In this document: positions 22,097 to 32,387 of the stretch, piece by piece
Position numbering within the stretch: the stretch's first letter is position 1
Layout: the number at the start of each line of letters is the position of its first letter
Notes under the pieces: model-generated
The model's input: the letters and a program-made list of their open reading frames with translations, nothing else
Database searches by the model: none
Told to the model about the DNA's origin: nothing
Program-made: the position numbers and the translations under genes
Assembly: GCA_036346395.1 (NCBI GenBank)
Contig: CM070594.1
Location: forward strand, 29,731,385 to 29,795,384
DNA: 64,000 nt
Direction: 5' to 3'
DNA from: Hsuehochloa calcarea
Lineage: Eukaryota > Streptophyta > Magnoliopsida > Poales > Poaceae

Positions 22097-23198
22097 TGAT
22101 GCGGGGTGCCCGATCTTCTCGACGTAGAACCTCTCGATAACTTGTGTATCCTGACAAACCACCAGTGATCCCCCGCGCCAATGCACGGACTTGCAACTTT
22201 ATGAAAAATTCGCCCAAACACACACTTGATTGGATCCTCGCTGACCACAAGCGAAGATCGTCGAACCCTCAATTCCCAACGGAAAAGCAAGAACGACCCC
22301 TTGTTCTCAACTCCCAATTCCCTCTGTTTTGGCTATAAGCACAACAGGAGAATCAAGCAAAACCTTTAAAAATATATTAAACGTGGTCTGAGATTACAAT
22401 GGGGGTCTACCCCTCAATATATAGTGCCCCTTCTCTACCTCATGGCTGGCCAAGAGGCCCTACACCTACTCTAATTCGGATTTGGAGTCCTACTCCAATT
22501 CCGACACATTCCAAAACAAAAAAGGAAACTCTGATTTTACAACCGTCACATTGATTTGATCATATCTTTTCATCCAGAAAGAATTTCAGAGTGAGGGAGG
22601 ATCCGTTGGATCGGTCTTGAAGTTCTCTTTCCAACAAGCCCAAGAACACTCGAATCGGACTCCGTTTGTGAAAGTTATGACCGTTTTATTCCGGACTGTC
22701 CTGCTGATTCCGAATCCGAATTTGATGCTGATTCCGAATCCGAATTTGATTCTGAGTTGATTCCGAATTTGATTTCGGTTGGGGTTATGGGAGATCTGAT
22801 TTGGGCTTAAAAATCTTATCCAAAACTTGAGCTTTAAGTTCTTGGGCTTCCTCCCCTTTTGCTCTCCCATCACACGGCTTCCTTTCTCCTTGATCAGCCG
22901 CATGGGCTGCTTGACTTTCTCCTTCCCAACTACTTTGACCTTCTTGTTCTTCATCACTAGGCAAAAAATACGGGTACCCTCCTTGTGCTCCTCTATTGCT
23001 TTGGCTCCGGCCTCCCTCTCGGTTCCAAAGACTTTAAACTTGTCAAACCTGAGAATGCACAAAGTATTGCTTTTACGTAATATCCAATTCTCATGGAAAA
23101 CACAAAGAAACTTGTTAAGAAACAATTGCACATGTTGTTTGAGAAGTGTAGCTCTTGCTTCATAAACAACCTTATAAGTAGTCGGGATATCCTCATCA
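22097..23198 (-). repeat. Gypsy-B 3' LTR (1102 bp)
   Basis: Pairs with 26162-27254. A TATA-like ATATATA lies at 22417-22423. Bases 22586-23198 form the LTR part of a minus-strand open frame that enters from the interior. Confidence 0.9.
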
Positions 23199-23401
23199 TC
23201 CTCCCTTTCTTCAAAAAAAGCCGTCCTCGGCTTTTGATAGCCTGAAAATGTGCTACACAAAGAAAACAACGTATATGCATGGTATATGTATTTATCATCC
23301 AAACAAGTGTCCGTGTAGCGCGTGATGATTTGCCGAACATGTATTAAACAAAGAAAACAACATATATACGTGATATATGTATGAATCATATGTTGTGTCA
23401 T
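22586..23401 (-). CDS. open frame crossing into the Gypsy-B LTR: polyprotein C-terminal tail
   Basis: A 271-codon frame starts inside the element (23401), runs through the polypurine tract and 612 bp into the LTR. The boundary region reads FFEEREDDEDIPTTYK and is followed by ARATLLKQHVQLFLNK and NTLCILRFDKF. Gypsy-A has a matching tail at its own boundary (FQEGEDDERISNTY, then TRAKAKLINQHVLLFLNE and NVLCILMFEHF). Ending pol with a TRARAK-type tail inside the LTR is known in some plant Gypsy elements. The function of the tail is unknown to me. The end past about 22850 is a basic, low-complexity run and may not be protein. Confidence 0.55.
   Translation of the reverse strand: MTQHMIHTYITYICCFLCLIHVRQIITRYTDTCLDDKYIYHAYTLFSLCSTFSGYQKPRTAFFEEREDDEDIPTTYKVVYEARATLLKQHVQLFLNKFLCVFHENWILRKSNTLCILRFDKFKVFGTEREAGAKAIEEHKEGTRIFCLVMKNKKVKVVGKEKVKQPMRLIKEKGSRVMGEQKGRKPKNLKLKFWIRFLSPNQISHNPNRNQIRNQLRIKFGFGISIKFGFGISRTVRNKTVITFTNGVRFECSWACWKENFKTDPTDPPSL
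23199..23212 (-). other. Gypsy-B polypurine tract
   Basis: Minus strand GAAGAAAGGGAGGA directly before the 3' LTR; primes plus-strand DNA synthesis. Confidence 0.8.
23235..23390. repeat. tandem duplication next to the Gypsy-B 3' LTR
   Basis: ACAAAGAAAACAAC followed by ATATGTAT occurs at about 23260 and again at about 23345, an 85-bp unit repeated twice. In the minus-strand frames it gives the recurring IYHxYxLFSL peptide. Confidence 0.55.
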
Positions 23402-24905
23402 TCACGTTGTTTTGCACAATCGATAGCTCGAAATCACATTTCAAATTGCACAATTGACTCATATGATAAAATTTCACCTTCTCAACATCAAAGTCGACTA
23501 AAGTGGGTGAAAACAAATTGATACCATTCCATGCTTCAACTGCGCTACTCTGATTAGTTATACATTTAAGAGATAAACAAGTAGGCATCATATTGCGTTC
23601 TAAACAATAGACATTTGTATTTAAACCCATCTTAAAGATATGATGACATTGCTCAATAGATGGTTTGCGCAAAACATGTAATTGTAAATCAACAAGATTA
23701 TCATAGGTAATGCATATTTGATAAACTTGAAACATGTTGTCTACACCAACATCACCAATCAAATTGAATTTATATGTGTGTATGTAGCTATTTACTAGTG
23801 ATCTTAAATGTGAAATTTCAAGAACCTTCTTAATAACACTAACTACCTCTTTTGGTTTATCGAATATGATATGACACAAAGAATCATTAAGGGATATTCT
23901 AGTAAGAACTTATGTATGAGTAATCAATTCCATATTATGCAAATTAAGCATATCAAATTTAGAACTTGGAATCATCAAAGGAATAATGGAGTTCTCAGTT
24001 TTATGCACCTTGTCTTGATGATCTATCGATTTAGTACCAATAGTGTTACCATGATCGTCCTCCTCAGTTGATGTAGGTGCCGCAGGTATCATAATGTCAT
24101 CATGTAACCACGGGGTAACCGGCATTCCCTCTCCAACCATGGTTATCTCTTCATCTTTCTCTTCCAATGGTGAGGGCCCTTGAATGTCCAACTCCTTATT
24201 TGCTTGGTCCACCTGCACAATGTGTGATACAACACTAGAAATAGATGGTAAGTTGTTAGGTTCAAAAATAATCTTACTTGTCCTATCATCTACCTCTCTC
24301 TTTTCTTTTGGTGTATCTCTCACACTCTCAATTGGGATGCTCTCAACCTCGCATATGGTGGAATCACACAGCTCACTCTTTTGATCACTCTCACTCAATT
24401 TGGCTATGTGGCTCTCAATCTCATATGGGTTTTGATACATCTCATCCTTGTAAGACCGTGGGCCAGCAATGGCACAACTACCACCAACCACGACCTCCTC
24501 ACGTGCTGCGGGTTGTGATGAGGCAGCACTACTCATCACCTCGGTCGAAGAAAAATTCACATGCTCGATCTTCTTCTCCAGTGACACCCCAGTGGATGAA
24601 TAAGAACTAAAGAGCCACAGATTTAATTGATGTGCTTGCATGTGTTTAAGTCTCTTTTCTGCCTTCATAGCATATTTCGCAAGATCTTGCAGACTACGAA
24701 AATATTCATCTTGAAGTGCAGCAACGATATGATAATTCAAGCCTGCTTTGAAATATGCCTTTTCTTGATATGCACTAGTGATATTGGCACGGCGCATTGC
24801 ATGGTTCAACTCAATATAGTAATCTTGGACAACTTTGCATCCTTGTGTCTCCACGTGGCGTAGTAGTTTCTGCTCATAATAGGATGGAACAAATTCTCTT
24901 CTCAT
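23295..24905 (-). CDS. Gypsy-B long frame: Gag-like N-terminus plus unknown C-terminal region, one stop
   Basis: From 24905 the frame reads MRREFVPSYYEQKLLRHVE, then DYYIELNHAMRRANI and KAGLNYHIVAALQ, the second half of a retrotransposon Gag (structural particle protein). It continues through an acidic, Ser/Glu-rich region (about 24100-24550) with no zinc knuckle. One TAA at 23910-23912 interrupts it, after which the same frame stays open to 23295 (KEVVSVIKKVLEISHL, CHHIFKMGLNTNVYC). The region after Gag has no aspartic-protease DSG/DGG, no YxDD and no integrase HHCC motif. About 535 codons with a single stop suggest selection or recent activity. The unknown part could be a repurposed or captured sequence; I do not recognise it. 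Confidence 0.65.
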
Positions 24906-25134
24906 GACGCTTTTTTAAATAGACCCAAGATGTAATGAATCGTTTTCCACTTAGTTGTTGCCACCAACTAGAGGAATAGTCCGTAAAAAACAAAGTAGCC
25001 ACTCTCACTTCCTTGGCTTCTGATTCGAACTTATGGGATTCAAGCTCGAACTCCATATTTTGTACCCACTCAAGATACTCCTCTAGATCATTACTACCAT
25101 AGAAGGGAAGATACGTATACTCGCGATCTGCCAT
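24906..25134 (-). pseudogene. Gypsy-B gag, first part
   Basis: ATG at 25134 opens MADREYTYLPFYGSNDLEEY, followed by a WWQQL motif, the N-terminal half of a Retrotrans_gag domain. A frameshift near 24906-24915 separates it from the long frame at 23295-24905, so the two were once one protein. Confidence 0.7.
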
Positions 25135-26144
25135 TTTTAGCAGCAAAGCAAAGAATATGTATGTAGGTGTATGTGTGTCTCTCAAACTCACTTGTCTTAC
25201 CGAATTACATTCTTACCTTTCTGAAGTGAATTGAGGTGGCAAACTCACACTTGATATTACAGGTTAAAACAACGTGAGAAATGGGCGAATTTCAAGAGCA
25301 AGTCAAAACACGACTACGGGTGTTTTGTGGAGCTTGATATGGATACCTACTTAATTTGAAAATTCTAGGTATTGTAAGGCTAAGTAAATATCCAAACTAG
25401 AATTCAATGCCTAGTTGCCGATCACAAAGATATAAGTGAAAATCAAAGCAACTCACACGCATAGATATTGGAACTTAGTGCAATCAAGGAATGAGCTATG
25501 TAAGATATAAGTGAAGAACAAAATAGCTTATATTGCACAAGTTATAGAAAGATGCTAGCTAGTTGCAAATAATGAAACTAGGGCACAAGATTGCACAAAA
25601 TATTAATATTCTAACAATTGAATCAAGAATGAGTGGGGATTTTTGCTCAAGTTTATTGTTCGGCTATGCGCTTTCTTTTTTCCTTTTCTCTTCTTTCTTT
25701 TTTCTCTTCTCTTTTTCCTTCTTTTTTTTGAACTATTGCCAAAATTCTTGTTCTACCAAAAATGAGCAAAAATTCTTTCCCACCTTTTGATCTTTGAACA
25801 ATAGCAAGAACACAAATATTAATATGCAGTACTAAGCAACGATTTAGCTAGTCTTTAAATAGGTTCAAAGTATTCGCAAAGGATTGAAAGGTTCACAAAG
25901 GATAAATTGATGTATCACTTCTTTTTGTTTTTTTATAGACACGACTAAAAAAAATCAAACTAGGCTCAAATAAAAAGCAACATAAAAAATTTCAAGATCA
26001 GCAAACTAAACTTGATTCTAATGGACAAAAACTTAACAAAACTCACTAGAATAACAAATTAAATACTACGGCTGAATTTTTTTTGTATGACTTTTTCGTG
26101 TATGGGAAAAAAAGATAACTGGATAAAGATCCTACCGAGTCAAC
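25135..26144 (-). other. Gypsy-B 5' leader
   Basis: About 1 kb between the primer site and gag, without coding potential. It includes a dense T/C tract at 25668-25731 and A-rich runs. Such leaders usually hold dimerisation and packaging signals; none can be shown here. Confidence 0.55.
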
Positions 26145-26159
26145 GGAGCTCTGATACCA
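26145..26159 (-). other. Gypsy-B primer-binding site (initiator tRNA-Met type)
   Basis: Minus strand TGGTATCAGAGCTCC two bases inside the 5' LTR; complementary to the 3' end of plant initiator methionine tRNA. Confidence 0.85.
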
Positions 26160-26161
26160 CC

Positions 26162-27254
26162 TGATGCGGGGTGCCCGATCTTCTCGACGTAGAACCTCTC
26201 GATAACTTGTGTATCCTGATGAACCACCAGCTGATCCCCCGCGCCAATGCACGGACTTGCAACTCTATGGAAAATTCGCCCAAACACACACTTGATTGGA
26301 TTCTCGCTGACCACAAGCGAAGATCGTCGAACCCTCAATTCCCAACGGAAAAGCAAGAACGACCCCTTGTTCTCAACGCCCAATTCCCTTTGTTTTGTCT
26401 ATAAGCACAACAGGAGAATCAAGCAAAACCTTTGAAAATATATTAAACGTGGTCTGAGATTACAATGGGGGTCTACCCCTCAATATATAGTGCCCTTTCT
26501 CCACCTCATGGCTGGCCAAGAGGCCCTACACCTACTCTAATTCGGATTTGGAGTCCTACTCCAATTCCGACACAATCCAAAACAAAAAAGGAAACTCTGA
26601 TTTTACAACCGTCACATTGATTTGATCATATCTTTTCATCTAGAAGGAATTTCAGAGTGAGGGAGGATCCGTTGGATCGGTCTTGAAGTTCTCTTTCCAA
26701 CAAGCCCAAGAACACTCGAATCGGACTCCGTTTGTGAAAGTTATGACCGTTTTATTCCGGACTGTCCTGCTGATTCCGAATCCGAATTTGATTGATTCGA
26801 GAATTTGATTCCGAGTTGATTTGATTTGATTTCGGTTGGGGTTATGGGAGATCTGATTTGGGCTTGAAAATCTTATCCAAAACTTGAGCTTTAAGTTCTT
26901 GGGCTTCCTCCCCTTTTGCTCTCCCATCACACGGCTTCCTTTCTCCTTGATCAGCCGCATGGGCTGCTTGACTTTCTCCTTCCCAACTGCTTTGACCTTC
27001 TTGTTCTTCATCACTAGGCAAAAAATACGGTACCCTCCTTGTGCTCCTCTATTGCTTTGGCTCCGGCCTCCCTCTCGGTTCCAAAGACTTTAAACTTGTC
27101 AAACCTGAGAATGCACAAAGTATTGCTTTTACATAATATCCAATTCTCATGGAAAACACAAAAAAACTTGTTAAGAAACAATTGCACATGTTGTTTGAGA
27201 AGTGTAGCTCTTGCTTCATAAACAACCTTATAAGTAGTCGGGATATCCTCATCA
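26162..27254 (-). repeat. Gypsy-B 5' LTR (1093 bp)
   Basis: Near-identical to 22097-23198, with small indels near 26790-26825. TATA-like ATATATA at 26483-26489. Confidence 0.9.
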
Positions 27255-27259
27255 CGATC
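27255..27259. repeat. TSD CGATC, right of Gypsy-B
   Basis: Matches 22092-22096. Confidence 0.9.
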
Positions 27260-28831
27260 CCACCAACGCCATGTTGTCCCCATCCTCTAACCGGAGCGTA
27301 CCCCTCCTCACCCCGCCGACTCGTGCCACCACGGCCCACGTTGCAGCTGTCGTACCGTTGTTGGAGCCATCTACCTCATGCACGCTTGCCGAAGCCTCTC
27401 CCCAACACCTCTCATGCCACCAAGCACCCAAGTTCGTCATCGCTCATCGTCGGCGAGGTCCCACCACAGTCCAACCGAGGTAGCCACCTTCGGCCATGGC
27501 CCGTCACTAGCCTATGTTGCTCACCCCCACAAACCCTAAATCCAAAACCTGTGCACTTGGTCCAGCAATAACCCTATCATCAACACGTGGTCTCCACATG
27601 TCAACCACTCAGCCGTGAACTCAGTTCACATTGAACCATGGCCGATTTCGTGGGCCGGTCTATAGACCGAGGGCTCACTTGTCAATCTATCTTCCTTTTT
27701 AATTATTTAATTTGAAGAGAATATTCCTCCCTCTCTTTTTCTAGCATTTTCCTACCCAACAAAACTTCTAGAAGCCCGTTCTCTTTCCTACGAGCTCTGA
27801 TTGAACCCATTCTTGTTCCTAAATTAATCTAAATTCAACCTCTATATTCCAATGACTTATATTCCAAAATTTGAGTAAGTCAAGTCGTACCCTTGATCAT
27901 GTGGAACCTATGTTTGTGAAAGTTATGTGTTTTACATATCAAATTGCATGCTACTTTTATATCAACTGTAACTAGTAGCTAAATATCTAATTATTCCGTA
28001 TTCCACCTTGGTTATTGCATGCCATGTATCCATTGTCAACCTAGTCTTGGGTCATTATTAGTCGGACATAATTGTACTACCAACATGGGTTGATGTAATT
28101 ATGTTTAGTTGTACGATGGGCTCACTCACATGATTAATTATGTTAATATTGACTTAATATGATATGGAATCGTGGCGGGTAGCCACTGTTATAAAATTTG
28201 TGTGTCATGGAAGGAGATGTCATTTGTCTTGGTTAAATAAAATGGTTTCATACTCGGGCGAGTGACCGTGCAATAACGGGAGTGCGTTTGCACATTGGAA
28301 TGAGGTTGTCTTGCCTGGGTTGATTAAGTACTTAATCTTGTGCAACATTGAATTAAACCATACCGTACTACCACATATCCAGGATGGGATGGAACTGGCT
28401 AATGAATTTGCAATGTCTTGACTATGGTTCTGCTATTTGGTGTGTGGGTTCCAAGATGGACGGCTAGACTCACATGGCACAAGAGTGGGCCCTGACTATG
28501 ATGGATGGAACCCTCCAGTGGTGATTGGTGAAACCTTAGCAGGCGGGTCTGGGTTGAGACAGAGCATTGTAAAAGCCTTGTAATCTTCTAGCAAAGTAAA
28601 TGCTAATCATATCCCGTGGGTAAAGTTGTACAATCCCTGCAAAGTGTAAAACTTTTCGAACAGCTATATCCCCAATTATGGACAATGCATGGGGATTTCA
28701 TATGAGGTATAGATTTTCATCAAATGTAGTTTGGTTGGAAAGTGAACCGGGAGTTCATCGGTGATTTTAACATCTAAAAGTAACACTATTAAATTTGCTA
28801 TTAAGATTATTAATAATATTGTCATTTCATA
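27260..28831 (+). other. continuation of LTR-C after Gypsy-B
   Basis: GC-rich to about 27660, then AT-rich, as in LTR-D. No protein-coding signal. It ends at the CACTA-2 terminus; the last three bases ATA (28829-28831) should recur beyond the window as the CACTA-2 target duplication. Confidence 0.6.
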
Positions 28832-28860
28832 CACTACTACAAAACATGCTATACTAGACA

Positions 28861-28975
28861 CCCCATCACAAACGGTTCCTTTGGAACCGTCTGTGATAAA
28901 ATTATCACAGACGGTTCTTCGTTAACCGTCTGTAATAAATATCACAGAACCGTCTGTGATATACAAGCATTAATA
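28861..28975. repeat. CACTA-2 subterminal repeats, 5' end
   Basis: Four to five ATCACAGACGGTTC / GAACCGTCTGTGAT units in facing orientation. Confidence 0.8.
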
Positions 28976-29032
28976 TGCTATATTTGCTCTATATACAAGC
29001 ACGATATACATGCCCCTTTCCATTCCATTTGA

Positions 29033-29225
29033 GGCGCCGCCACCCTGCTACTGCTGCTTCCTCCCCATTGGCCACCCTGCTGCTGCTGCCTCCTCCCCCA
29101 TTGCGCCACCCTGCTGCTGCTGCCTCCTTCCATGCACATTGCTGCCCATTCCGTTTTGAGCTGTTACCCCTGCCTCCTCCTCCCCCATTGCGGCATCTCT
29201 GCTACCTCCTCCCACATTGCGCTAC
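29033..29225 (+). repeat. CACTA-2 leader minisatellite
   Basis: Imperfect units of about 45-50 bp built from CACCCTGCTGCTGCTGCCTCC and CCCCATTGCG, three to four copies, between the subterminal repeats and the transposase start. Confidence 0.7.
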
Positions 29226-29414
29226 CTTGGAGAGAAGGGTAACGATCTGTAACCCTTTATTTTTACTCTACACTAATCACTAATGTGTAACGATCTGTAA
29301 CCCTTTATATTTGCTCTAGACTAATCACTAATGTGTTTGGTCATTATGAAGAGTGCTTGCGGTTTATTAATATAATTTAACACTAATTAATTTGTTACGT
29401 GCGTATACGTGTAG

Positions 29415-30092
29415 ATGGACCGAAACTGGATGTACATTGAGAACTGTGTGAGTGAAGTGTATATTAATGGCGTGCTTGCTTTTAAAAGAGCCGCCGAGCA
29501 AGATATGTTGAAGAAGGGGATACAATTTATGTACTGTCCATGCATTGATTGTGGTAATATGAAAATGCTTAACAACCCGGCGCAGATCGAAGCTCACTTA
29601 ATACGAAGGGGTTTCAAAAAAGGATATACATATTGGAGCAGTCACGGTGAAGAGCAGGTTATACCGGAAGTCAGTAATCACGACATCGCCGAGGAAGTCA
29701 ATGATATGCAGGGTATGAAATGTGCTTTTGATGAGGATAGGTCGCATGATGACAATCTGGATCATATGCTATGCGATGCAGAAAGGAACTACGGTGAGAG
29801 AGAGTTTTGTAAATTCGAGGGCTTAATGGAGGACTCGGGGAAACCTTTGTTCCCTGGCTGCAAGCCGGAATACACAAGGTTGTCAACCGTGATTGAACTG
29901 CTGAAATTGAAGGCAAGCAATGGTTGGTCCAACAAGAGTTTTACGGCGTTGTTAGGTCTCTTAGCTAACATCCTTCTGGAGGGAAACGTGTTGCCCAGCA
30001 CGACGTACCAAGCTAAGAAGATTATTTGTCCATTGGGAATGGAAGTAGAAAGAATACATGCATATCCGAACGATTGTATCCTCTACCGTAAA
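29415..30092 (+). pseudogene. CACTA-2 TNPD/tnp2-type transposase, 5' part (split by Gypsy-A)
   Basis: Starts with MDRNWMYIENCVSEVYINGV at 29415 and stays open for 226 codons. It shows the N-terminal transposase-associated region: Cys cluster CPCIDCGNMKML, IEAHLIRRGFKKGYTYW, then YTRLSTVIELLKLKASNGW and ICPLGMEVERIHAYPNDC. Gypsy-A enters after GTAAA (30088-30092), within a Tyr-Arg-Lys run; the frame resumes in phase at 49242. This is the best-preserved transposase piece in the window and a good reference for the broken copy in CACTA-1. An unbroken tnp2 protein would cut element ends; here the gene is interrupted. Confidence 0.9.
30088..30092. repeat. TSD GTAAA, left of Gypsy-A
   Basis: Recurs at 49237-49241 right after the 3' LTR. 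Confidence 0.93.
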
Positions 30093-31173
30093 TGATGAGG
30101 GCATCCCTAACACTTATACATTTCCTCCTATTGGTGGTGATACACATATTGATCTCCAAGCCATAAGTGAGGCTACAAGTAATACAAGTGCAGAAGTGTT
30201 TGTTGGTCCACTAACAAGAGCTAAAGCTAAACTTCTAAATCAACAGGTGCTTTTGTTTCTCAATGAATCTTCTGTTGTCATTGATCATAATTGGGTGCTA
30301 CCTCATGCAAATGTTTTGTGCATTCTAAGATTTGAACATTTTGAAGACTTTGAAACCAAGAGGGACGCCGGAGTCAAAGTAATGGAGGAGAAGCTCGTGG
30401 GAGACAAGCAAGGGGGAGAAGCCCAAGAATCCAAGTCAAATTCGAAACTTCCACAAGCCCAACCAAATTCAAACTCGGAATCAACTCAGAATTTAATTCG
30501 GATTCGGAATCAGCCTCAAATTCGGATTAGGAATCAGCAGTACAGTCCGGAGTAAAAAGGTCATAACTTTCTCATACGAAGTTCGATTTGGGTGTTTTTG
30601 GACTTGTTGGAAAGCTAACATCAAGCCCGATCCAATGGATCCTTGAACACTCCGAAATTCCTCCTGAGTCAAAAGATATGACTGAAACAATATGACGATT
30701 GTAAAATTAGAGTTTCCTTTTTGTTTTAGATTGAGTCGGAATTGGAGTAGGAGTTCTAATTCCGAATTAGAGTAGGAGTAGGGTCTCTTGGCCAGCCATG
30801 AGGAGGAGAAGGGGCACTATATATTGAGGGTTAGACCCCCATTGTAACCTCAGACCAGTTTATGCATAAGAATAGTAACATAGCTATTGCTTGTTCTTTC
30901 GAAACCAGTGTTCATGCGAGGACTTTGAGAGAGGATTAGGCGATCCATTGATTCGTTCTACAATACAAGGTCAAGCCGTCGTTCCATTGGGAATTGGGGA
31001 CTTGGAGATCGTCGTTCGTGGTCTCGCGACGATCAACTATCCGGTGTGTTTTGGGCGTATTCCAAAGAGTTGAGGGTTCGTGCATTGGCGCGAGTGTTCA
31101 GCTAGCGACATCGTCTACTTCGCATCAGTTATCCACGGTTCCTCACCGAGAAGATCGGGCATCCCCCGTATCA
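30093..31173 (+). repeat. Gypsy-A 5' LTR (1081 bp)
   Basis: TATATAT promoter element at 30818-30824. The first 460 bp are an open frame (to 30555) equivalent to the polyprotein tail encoded by the 3' LTR. It differs from the 3' LTR by scattered substitutions, so the insertion is not very recent. Confidence 0.93.
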
Positions 31174-32376
31174 TATGGTATCAGATTCTAGGTTTACTAG
31201 GTGAGAGTTTTTTTACCATTAGTTTTGTTTCGTTTTTCTGTCCTATAGTCCATTAAACCGAAAATTGCAACACAAAAATTCCAAACCCTAGTTTCAATCT
31301 GTTATTTCTTGTGAGTTTTGTTAGGTTTTACTCCATTAGAATTTTTTATTTAGTGCTAATCTAAGTGTTTCCTTTGCGTACCTTGTTCCTTGTTTCCTTC
31401 AAAAAAACCAAAAAAAAATCCAAAATTCAAATTTAGTCCCTGACTCAATTTTCGTTAAATCCGAGTTAAATTGGTACACTGTTTGTAATTCGGTCGTAAC
31501 TTTTGCGTCCGAACTCCCCTTCACTTATATCCTTTCATCTTGTGAGACTAGCTTTTGATATTGTATTAGGGCTGCTTATTGAACATTGTTTACACCTTGC
31601 TGAATTTTTGGGCTTATGCACCCACGAGGGTAGCAAAACACTTTCGGCCATTGAGAAAAGCAAAAAAAAAGCAGCCGCACAATAGCAAGAGCCACGGCAT
31701 TGAGAAAAAAAGAGTATAAAAAAAACTGAGAGCAAAAACATAATTTTTGCGAAAGAAAAGAGAGGAAGAAAAAACAAATTTTTTTGCCGATTGCTACAGT
31801 ATCATGCATTTTATTGGTTGCTACAGTACGAGCCCATCATTATTTCAGATTGTGTAGTATTTTTTTTTCTCTTTGAGCAATCTTGTGCCCTAATATTTTC
31901 AATTGCAATTGGCTAGCGTCCCTCTTAGTACCTTGTGCAAAACGAGCTTGCTTGATCTCATTTTCAGATCTCTTCTCGCTAGCTCATTCCTTTGTTTGCA
32001 TTGAGTAACATTTGTCTTTGCGTGTGCGTTCATCCTCTTCGCTTACACCTTTTGGATCTGCACATAGGCAAAAAAATCTAGCTTGGATCATTACTTAGCA
32101 TTACAACAACTTGAATATCAGTTTGCATAGGTTATACACATACCTTACCAAGCTCCACCTACACCCGTTCGTGTACTACCTTTGCTCTTAGTTACGCTCT
32201 TACATTACTGGGTTGAGGTTCGTTCGCCGCCACAAGTGTCATTTTTGCCGTCCTTGATTCACTTTGGAACGGTAAGCTTGTCTTGTTTGTAGAACAGTGA
32301 GTTGTGAGCGTAGAGAGAGCACCTTCTGTTTTCGTAACCCAGATATAATCTCGTTTGCTATTTGTGAGTTGTTGCC
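31174..32376 (+). other. Gypsy-A primer-binding site and leader
   Basis: TGGTATCAGA at 31176-31185 matches the initiator tRNA-Met primer site, then diverges. The 1.2-kb leader that follows has no coding potential and several A- and T-rich runs. The gag ATG is at 32377, in context GCCATGT. Confidence 0.75.
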
Positions 32377-32387
32377 ATGTCAGGTTA
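32377..32387 (+). pseudogene. Gypsy-A gag start, cut in the fourth codon by Copia
   Basis: ATG TCA GGT TA at 32377-32387; the fourth codon is completed after the Copia insert by GGTTAT at 43324. The five duplicated bases GGTTA are part of the coding sequence, so the break point is exact. Confidence 0.85.
32383..32387. repeat. TSD GGTTA, left of Copia
   Basis: Recurs at 43324-43328. Confidence 0.93.

Larger units (their letters stand above)
22097..27254 (-). mobile_element. Gypsy-B: non-autonomous Ty3/Gypsy-type LTR element, 5158 bp
   Basis: Two LTRs (22097-23198 and 26162-27254, plus-strand coordinates) start TGATGCGGGG and end CCTCATCA, with a 5-bp TSD. It lies on the minus strand: the primer site is beside the right LTR, the polypurine tract beside the left. 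The interior encodes a Gag-like domain fused to unknown sequence, and no protease, reverse transcriptase or integrase motif is visible. Its LTRs resemble those of Gypsy-A (reversed), including the leader and TATATAT region, so Gypsy-A-like elements are the likely source of its enzymes. Confidence 0.92.
21123..28831 (+). mobile_element. LTR-C: long LTR of a Ty3/Gypsy-type element, interrupted twice
   Basis: Starts TGTAGCACCCCAATTTTCGTG at 21123, a typical plant LTR start. Bases 28340-28700 match the interior of the LTR of LTR-D (shared GTGGGTAAAGTTGTAC, CTACCACAT and GAAACCTTAGC blocks in the same order), so this is an LTR of the same family. Removing Gypsy-B leaves about 2.5 kb, close to the 3.1-kb LTR-D length. 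It is cut by Gypsy-B (22097-27254) and by CACTA-2 at 28832; its remaining part would lie beyond the window. A weak TATA-like ATAAATA occurs at 21696. Whether it is a solo LTR or the 5' LTR of a full element cannot be told. Confidence 0.7.

Noticed and set aside
24906..26144. Reverse transcriptase in Gypsy-B
   Set aside because: Searched all minus-strand frames for YxDD, DSG/DGG and HHCC patterns and found none.
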